DNA of 64,000 bases. It comes from Actinomycetaceae bacterium. GTDB taxonomy: Bacteria; Actinomycetota; Actinomycetes; Actinomycetales; Actinomycetaceae. Made by a program: the position numbers and the translations under genes. Positions 60,204 through 64,000 of this stretch are shown one piece after another; within the stretch, counting starts at the first letter, position 1; the number at the start of each line of letters is the position of its first letter. Below the pieces are notes generated by a model. It made no database searches. It was not told the DNA's origin and saw only the letters and a list, made by a program, of their open reading frames with translations. The stretch spans positions 1 through 64,000 of the forward strand of contig JAUMUM010000001.1 of the NCBI GenBank assembly GCA_030530685.1, written 5' to 3'.

Positions 60204-60379
60204 TGGCCGCCCTTTTGCACGAATCCCGCAACGAAGGCGGCCGCGTTCGTCTCCAGGACGGAATCGATCTCGTCGAGCAGCGAGTCCACGGCGAAGGTCT
60301 GTTCGACCGCCTGCGGGACGTCGATGACGCTCTCCTCCTGGGTGGAGCGCCGACGCTGGGCGAATTCCTGCGATGACAT
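60200..60379 (-). CDS. pup: Prokaryotic ubiquitin-like protein Pup
   Basis: The 59-residue Pup has the conserved C-terminal half that binds ARC and the ligases: LLDEIDSVLETNAAAFVAGF, then VQKGGQ. The terminal Gln must be deamidated to Glu by Dop before ligation. The N-terminal half is short and has no helix motif beyond the polar MSSQEFAQRRRS. AGGAAGG precedes the ATG at 60379; the gene starts 11 nt after dop. Confidence 0.95.
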   Translation of the reverse strand: MSSQEFAQRRRSTQEESVIDVPQAVEQTFAVDSLLDEIDSVLETNAAAFVAGFVQKGGQ

Positions 60380-60390
60380 GGGTGTCCTTC

Positions 60391-61983
60391 CTAGTTCCCG
60401 CCGGCTACCTCGCCGCCGGCTGCTTCGAGGCGTGAGAGAAAATCGGCCGGGCTGGCCGAGTCGGCGAGGATGGATCCGACGTGCGCGCTCGTCGCCCGGC
60501 CGGGGTGGGCCAGTGGCAGCCGCACGAGCTGACCGCCGACGTCGAGCACGACGCCGTCCCACCCGGCTGCCGGAACCTTCTCGCCGAAGGCGTCGATGAG
60601 GCCTCCCCTGAGGAAGGCCCGCGTGGACTGGGGTGCGTGGCGCTGGGCGTGGGCGACCTCGTCGGGACCGAAGATCCTCTTGACCTGGCCCGCCGCGTCG
60701 AGCCGGGCGACGATGGAGCGTTCGGGCCGCAGATCGTGCCACTGCAGGTCGAGCGCCCGCAGCTTGTCGTCGTCCCAGGTCACGCCGCCGCGCGTGCGCA
60801 GAGCCTGCAGCAGCTGGTATTTGGCCACCCACTCGACCATCGGGGCCGCGCCATCCATGTCCGTGCGCAGTGCGTCGAGGACCTTCTGCCAGTAGTCGAG
60901 GACCTCGGCCGTGTCGAAGTCGGGGCCGCCGTCGCGTTCGACGGCCTCGCGCGCGACGTCGAGGTAGACCTGCTGAATGTCAATGGCCGTTTTGGCCGTG
61001 CCGTCGTGCATCGGCACGGCCGTGCGGCACGTCGGGTCGTGGGAGATCTGCCACGTCGCGGCCACGGGGTCGTCGAGCAGGAGAGAGTCGAGGTCGAGCG
61101 GGACCTGCCCGGTTTCGATGAGCCAGATGACCAGGCAGGTCGTGCCGACTTTGAGGAGGTTCGAGACGTCGAAGAGGTTGGCGTCACCCCCGATGACGTG
61201 CAGCCTGCGGTAGGTGGCCGCCTCGGCGTGGGGCTCGTCGCGCGTGTTGATGATGGGCCGGTTGAAGGTGGTCTCCAGCCCGACCTCGTTTTCGACGTAG
61301 TCGGCGCGCTGGGAGATTTGGAAGCCCGGCTCCTCGCCCCGCGGCCCAATGCCCACGCGCCCCGCCCCGCACAGGATCTGGCGCGTGACGAAGAAGGGCG
61401 TGAGGTAGCGGATGACATCCCCGAAGTTGGTATCGCGGCTCATGAGGTAGTTTTCGTGGCTACCGTAGGCGGCGCCCTTGCCATCGACGTTGTTCTTGTA
61501 GCAGACGAGCTCGCGCCCCGAGGCGGCCATGGCGCGCATCGCGTCGATCATGACGAACTCGCCGGCGCGGTCCCACAGCACGGCCTCGCGCGGATTGATC
61601 GTCTCCGGCGAGGAGTACTCGGGGTGCGCGTGGTCAACGTACAGGCGCGCCCCGTTGGTCAGGACGACGTTGGCCGCGCGCGGGTGGCGCAGGTCCATCC
61701 GCTCGCGGGCGCCCAGGCGCTCGGGGCGCTCGCCGTAGGAGGGCGCGAGGGCGTCGGCCACGTCGGTGAGCTGGGACGGGTCGGCTTTGCTCCTGTCCAG
61801 GCGGTATCCGCGCGCGTCGTTGAGGGGGTCCTCGCCGTGGAAGTCCCAGGCCACCTGCGCCCGGCAGGTCGCCGCGTACGCCTCGACGACGTCGGCGGAC
61901 AGGCCGATGGGATTAGCCTTGGGGTCGGCCGGTTCGAGGATGCCGAATTCCGTTTCCAGGCCGACGATTCTGCGTGCGCTCAT
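60391..61983 (-). CDS. dop: Pup deamidase/depupylase
   Basis: Dop deamidates Pup's C-terminal Gln and removes Pup from substrates. The 530-residue protein starts MSARRIVGLETEFGILEP and has the Dop-specific insertion (about residues 43-85), the catalytic Asp117 in LYVDHAHPEYSSPE, YKNNVDGKGAAYGSHENYL (split as cited) and NRPIINTRDEPHAE. It is related to PafA but distinguished by the loop and the HAHPEYS motif. ATG 61983 shares one base with the arc stop (TGATG). Confidence 0.95.
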   Translation of the reverse strand: MSARRIVGLETEFGILEPADPKANPIGLSADVVEAYAATCRAQVAWDFHGEDPLNDARGYRLDRSKADPSQLTDVADALAPSYGERPERLGARERMDLRHPRAANVVLTNGARLYVDHAHPEYSSPETINPREAVLWDRAGEFVMIDAMRAMAASGRELVCYKNNVDGKGAAYGSHENYLMSRDTNFGDVIRYLTPFFVTRQILCGAGRVGIGPRGEEPGFQISQRADYVENEVGLETTFNRPIINTRDEPHAEAATYRRLHVIGGDANLFDVSNLLKVGTTCLVIWLIETGQVPLDLDSLLLDDPVAATWQISHDPTCRTAVPMHDGTAKTAIDIQQVYLDVAREAVERDGGPDFDTAEVLDYWQKVLDALRTDMDGAAPMVEWVAKYQLLQALRTRGGVTWDDDKLRALDLQWHDLRPERSIVARLDAAGQVKRIFGPDEVAHAQRHAPQSTRAFLRGGLIDAFGEKVPAAGWDGVVLDVGGQLVRLPLAHPGRATSAHVGSILADSASPADFLSRLEAAGGEVAGGN

Positions 61984-63653
61984 CAGATCAATCCTGACTG
62001 GTTGGCGGGACTCCACTCGACGACCGTACCCCGCTCCGTGCCGGCTCCACCACCGTCGGGGATCTGGCCGCCGGGGCCCTGGCCGCCGAACAGCGGGCGC
62101 ACGCCGACGACGCGATCGCCGCGGCCGCGCGCGTTGACCCTGGCCCACTCCTCGGGGCTCGTCACGTTGGCGACGTCCTCGTTGGCCATGCTCTCCTCGC
62201 GGACGGCCTCGATCACGTGCGCCAGGCCCAGGCCCCGCGCGCCGGTGGCCAGGAAGTCCTTGATCGCCAGCTTCTTGGCGCGGTCGACGATGGCAGCCAG
62301 GAGCGCCCCGGAGACGACGTCGCTGACGTAGAGGGTTTCGCATCCGCCGCCGGCGTAGGTGACCTCCACGTACTCGTTGCCGGGCTTGCGCGCGAAGAAC
62401 TCCTCGACGATCGCCTCGCGCAGCGCCGCGGCGGCGGCTTCCGGCCCGCCGTGCGCCTCGACGAGCTCCTGGCGCAGCGGCAACTCGGACGTCAGGTACT
62501 TGGAGAGGATATCGAGGCTGCCTTCCCTACTCGGGCGCTCAATGCGGATCTTCACGTCGAGGCGGCCGGGGCGCAAGATCGCCGGGTCGATCATGTCCTC
62601 GCGGTTGGAGGCGCCGATGACGATGACGTTGGTCAGAGCCTCGACGCCGTCGATCTCGGCGAGCAGCTGGGGGACGACGGTCGTCTCCACGTCGGACGAG
62701 ATGCCCGAGCCGCGCGTGCGGAAGAGCGCCTCCATTTCGTCGAAGAAGATGACGACGGGGATTCCCGCCGCCGCGCGGTCGCGCGCTCGGGAGAAGATGT
62801 CGCGAATCTGGCGTTCGGTCTCACCCACGTACTTGTCGAGAAGCTGCGGGCCTTTGACGTTGAGGAAGTAGCTGCGCGCATGGTCCGCGCCATCGCGCTC
62901 GGCCGTGCTGGCGGCCAGGGACGTGGCGACGGCCTTCGCGATGAGCGTTTTGCCGCAGCCGGGAGGGCCGAAGAGCAGGACGCCCTTGGGCGGCTTGAGG
63001 CCGTGCTCGCGGTAGAGATCGGGCTGCTCGAAGGGCAGTTCAACCGCGTCCTTGATCTGGTGGATCTGCTCCCCCAGGCCGCCGATGTCCGAGTAGGAGA
63101 CGTCCGGGACCTCCTCCAGGAGCAGGTGTTCAACGTCGGGCCGCTCGACGACGTCGAGGACGATGCCGTCGCGCATATCGGCCACGACCATGTCGCCCAC
63201 GCGCAGGTCGGAGCCGGTAAGGCGGCCTGCGATGCGCATAATGCGCGACTCGTCCTGGTGAATGCGCACGAGCGCCCGCGAGGCGTCGATGACCATCTCG
63301 ACGATGACGATGGCGCCGACCAGATCGTAGCCGCCGGCCTCGACGGCCACGAGCTGCTCGTTGAGGCGCACTTCCTGGCCGAGCTCGAGCTCGCCGATGC
63401 GCAGGGCGGGGGCAGCGGCAAGGTTCATCTTCCTGCCTCCCACGAGGGCGTCGATCGAGTGATCCGCGAGATTGGCCCTGAGGAAAATGGCAAATGAGGC
63501 AGGCGGGCGGGTCAGCGAATCGAGCTGGTCACCCAGCTCCTGAATGCGATCGCGCGCCTGCGACAGAGCCGATGACAGCCTGCCGTTCTTCTCCTGAAGG
63601 GAGATGACATTCTTGCGCAGCTCGACAACCTCGCTGTTATATGGCTGGGACAT
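61983..63653 (-). CDS. arc: AAA ATPase forming ring-shaped complexes (ARC/Mpa)
   Basis: ARC unfolds pupylated proteins. The 556-residue protein has an N-terminal coiled coil for Pup (about residues 7-48), two OB domains (about 50-180), and one AAA domain with Walker A GPPGCGKT (229-236), Walker B VVIFFDEME, sensor SNREDMID and Arg finger ILRPGRLD. The tail ends NQSGLI; the Tyr-containing GQYL end that docks proteasomal Mpa on the 20S particle is absent. The start is ATG 63653, with GGAAGGA upstream. Confidence 0.95.
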   Translation of the reverse strand: MSQPYNSEVVELRKNVISLQEKNGRLSSALSQARDRIQELGDQLDSLTRPPASFAIFLRANLADHSIDALVGGRKMNLAAAPALRIGELELGQEVRLNEQLVAVEAGGYDLVGAIVIVEMVIDASRALVRIHQDESRIMRIAGRLTGSDLRVGDMVVADMRDGIVLDVVERPDVEHLLLEEVPDVSYSDIGGLGEQIHQIKDAVELPFEQPDLYREHGLKPPKGVLLFGPPGCGKTLIAKAVATSLAASTAERDGADHARSYFLNVKGPQLLDKYVGETERQIRDIFSRARDRAAAGIPVVIFFDEMEALFRTRGSGISSDVETTVVPQLLAEIDGVEALTNVIVIGASNREDMIDPAILRPGRLDVKIRIERPSREGSLDILSKYLTSELPLRQELVEAHGGPEAAAAALREAIVEEFFARKPGNEYVEVTYAGGGCETLYVSDVVSGALLAAIVDRAKKLAIKDFLATGARGLGLAHVIEAVREESMANEDVANVTSPEEWARVNARGRGDRVVGVRPLFGGQGPGGQIPDGGGAGTERGTVVEWSPANQSGLI

Positions 63654-63774
63654 GTGTTCCTTCCTCCAAACCACACAATTCTAGGCCGCGCCTAAAGGAC
63701 GCAGAGATGGCCTAGCACACAGTGGCGGTTTCTTCCTTGCGTGCTCGGCCCGGTGCGTGCTCGACCGCTGGCGT

Positions 63775-64000
63775 CTACTCGCCTACCGAGCCGGCCCCGT
63801 CCGCCTCGGGCTCACCGCCTCGGCCCTGCTCTGCCGCCTGACGCAGCTCGGCCTCGAGCCTGTCGCTGACGGCCCGGCCGTGGCGCCCGGGCGTAGAGTC
63901 CCCCGTTTCCTCAACGTCGGCGCGGTGGGCCACATCGCGGCGAACCTTGCGAAGCTTGCGCTGCGATATCGTCCGCTCGTCGGCCCACGAGGCGTCGTCC
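63775..64000 (-). CDS. C-terminal part of an unidentified CDS (possibly trmI)
   Basis: A minus-strand frame with no stop codon enters from the right edge and ends at TAG 63777-63775. Its 75 residues are charged (ADERTISQRKLRKVRRDVAH, then a Glu/Gly-rich end SVGE). The gene upstream of arc in actinobacteria is often the tRNA(adenine-58-N1) methyltransferase trmI, which tends to have a charged variable tail. The identification is positional only. Confidence 0.45.
   Translation of the reverse strand, partial: DDASWADERTISQRKLRKVRRDVAHRADVEETGDSTPGRHGRAVSDRLEAELRQAAEQGRGGEPEADGAGSVGE

Overview
The window is a gene-dense, GC-rich chromosomal segment of an actinobacterium. The signs are whiA, opcA, the Pup-ligation genes, mostly high-GC codons and GTG/TTG starts, and actinobacterial gene orders (scpA-parA-xerD; uvrC-rapZ-yvcK-whiA-gap-pgk-tpiA-secG). 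The gene set fits an Actinomycetaceae-type host, but no rRNA or other decisive marker is present, so that placement is an inference. Nearly every gene is a recognisable housekeeping gene. There is no phage, transposon or CRISPR array.

Layout. 1-2.6 kb: chromosome maintenance (scpB start, scpA, parA, xerD), minus strand. 2.7-7.5 kb: pentose phosphate genes tkt, zwf, opcA, plus strand. 7.6-11 kb: secG and the glycolytic genes tpiA, pgk, gap. 11.3-19.4 kb: whiA, yvcK, rapZ, uvrC, uvrA. 19.5-24.9 kb: a YciI protein, a TerC metal exporter behind a yybP-ykoY manganese riboswitch, uvrB, coaE, an aldo/keto reductase. 25.2-33.2 kb: asparaginase, then an allantoin/glyoxylate locus: hyi, gcl, DUF3830, an ATCase-like carbamoyltransferase and allB, divergent from an IclR regulator. 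33.3-38.7 kb: a ferric-siderophore importer and Fes-like esterase. 38.9-42.7 kb: two NCS1 transporters around an Asp/Glu-racemase-family protein, probably a second part of the ureide system. 43.1-50.8 kb: rpsA, a methyltransferase, polA, an ANTAR response regulator, tRNA-Leu(CAA), pyk. 51-57.7 kb: a tightly packed hisF-hisI-trpE-trpC-trpB-trpA-lgt unit. 57.8-64 kb: the pupylation operon arc-dop-pup-pafA-fkbp, without proteasome genes.

The most interesting part is the ureide locus. AllB would open allantoin to allantoate. No allantoate amidohydrolase is present; an ATCase-like carbamoyltransferase sits there instead, which could phosphorolyse allantoate to ureidoglycine plus carbamoyl phosphate (a ureidoglycine carbamoyltransferase run in reverse). 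A DUF3830 protein of unknown function follows it. Gcl and Hyi would carry the resulting glyoxylate to hydroxypyruvate. A perfect 20-bp palindrome between allB and iclR covers the predicted -35 boxes of both divergent promoters. The second notable point is that pup and pafA overlap directly where prcBA would normally lie, and the ARC ATPase lacks the C-terminal Tyr motif that docks on the 20S proteasome, so pupylation here is probably proteasome-independent.
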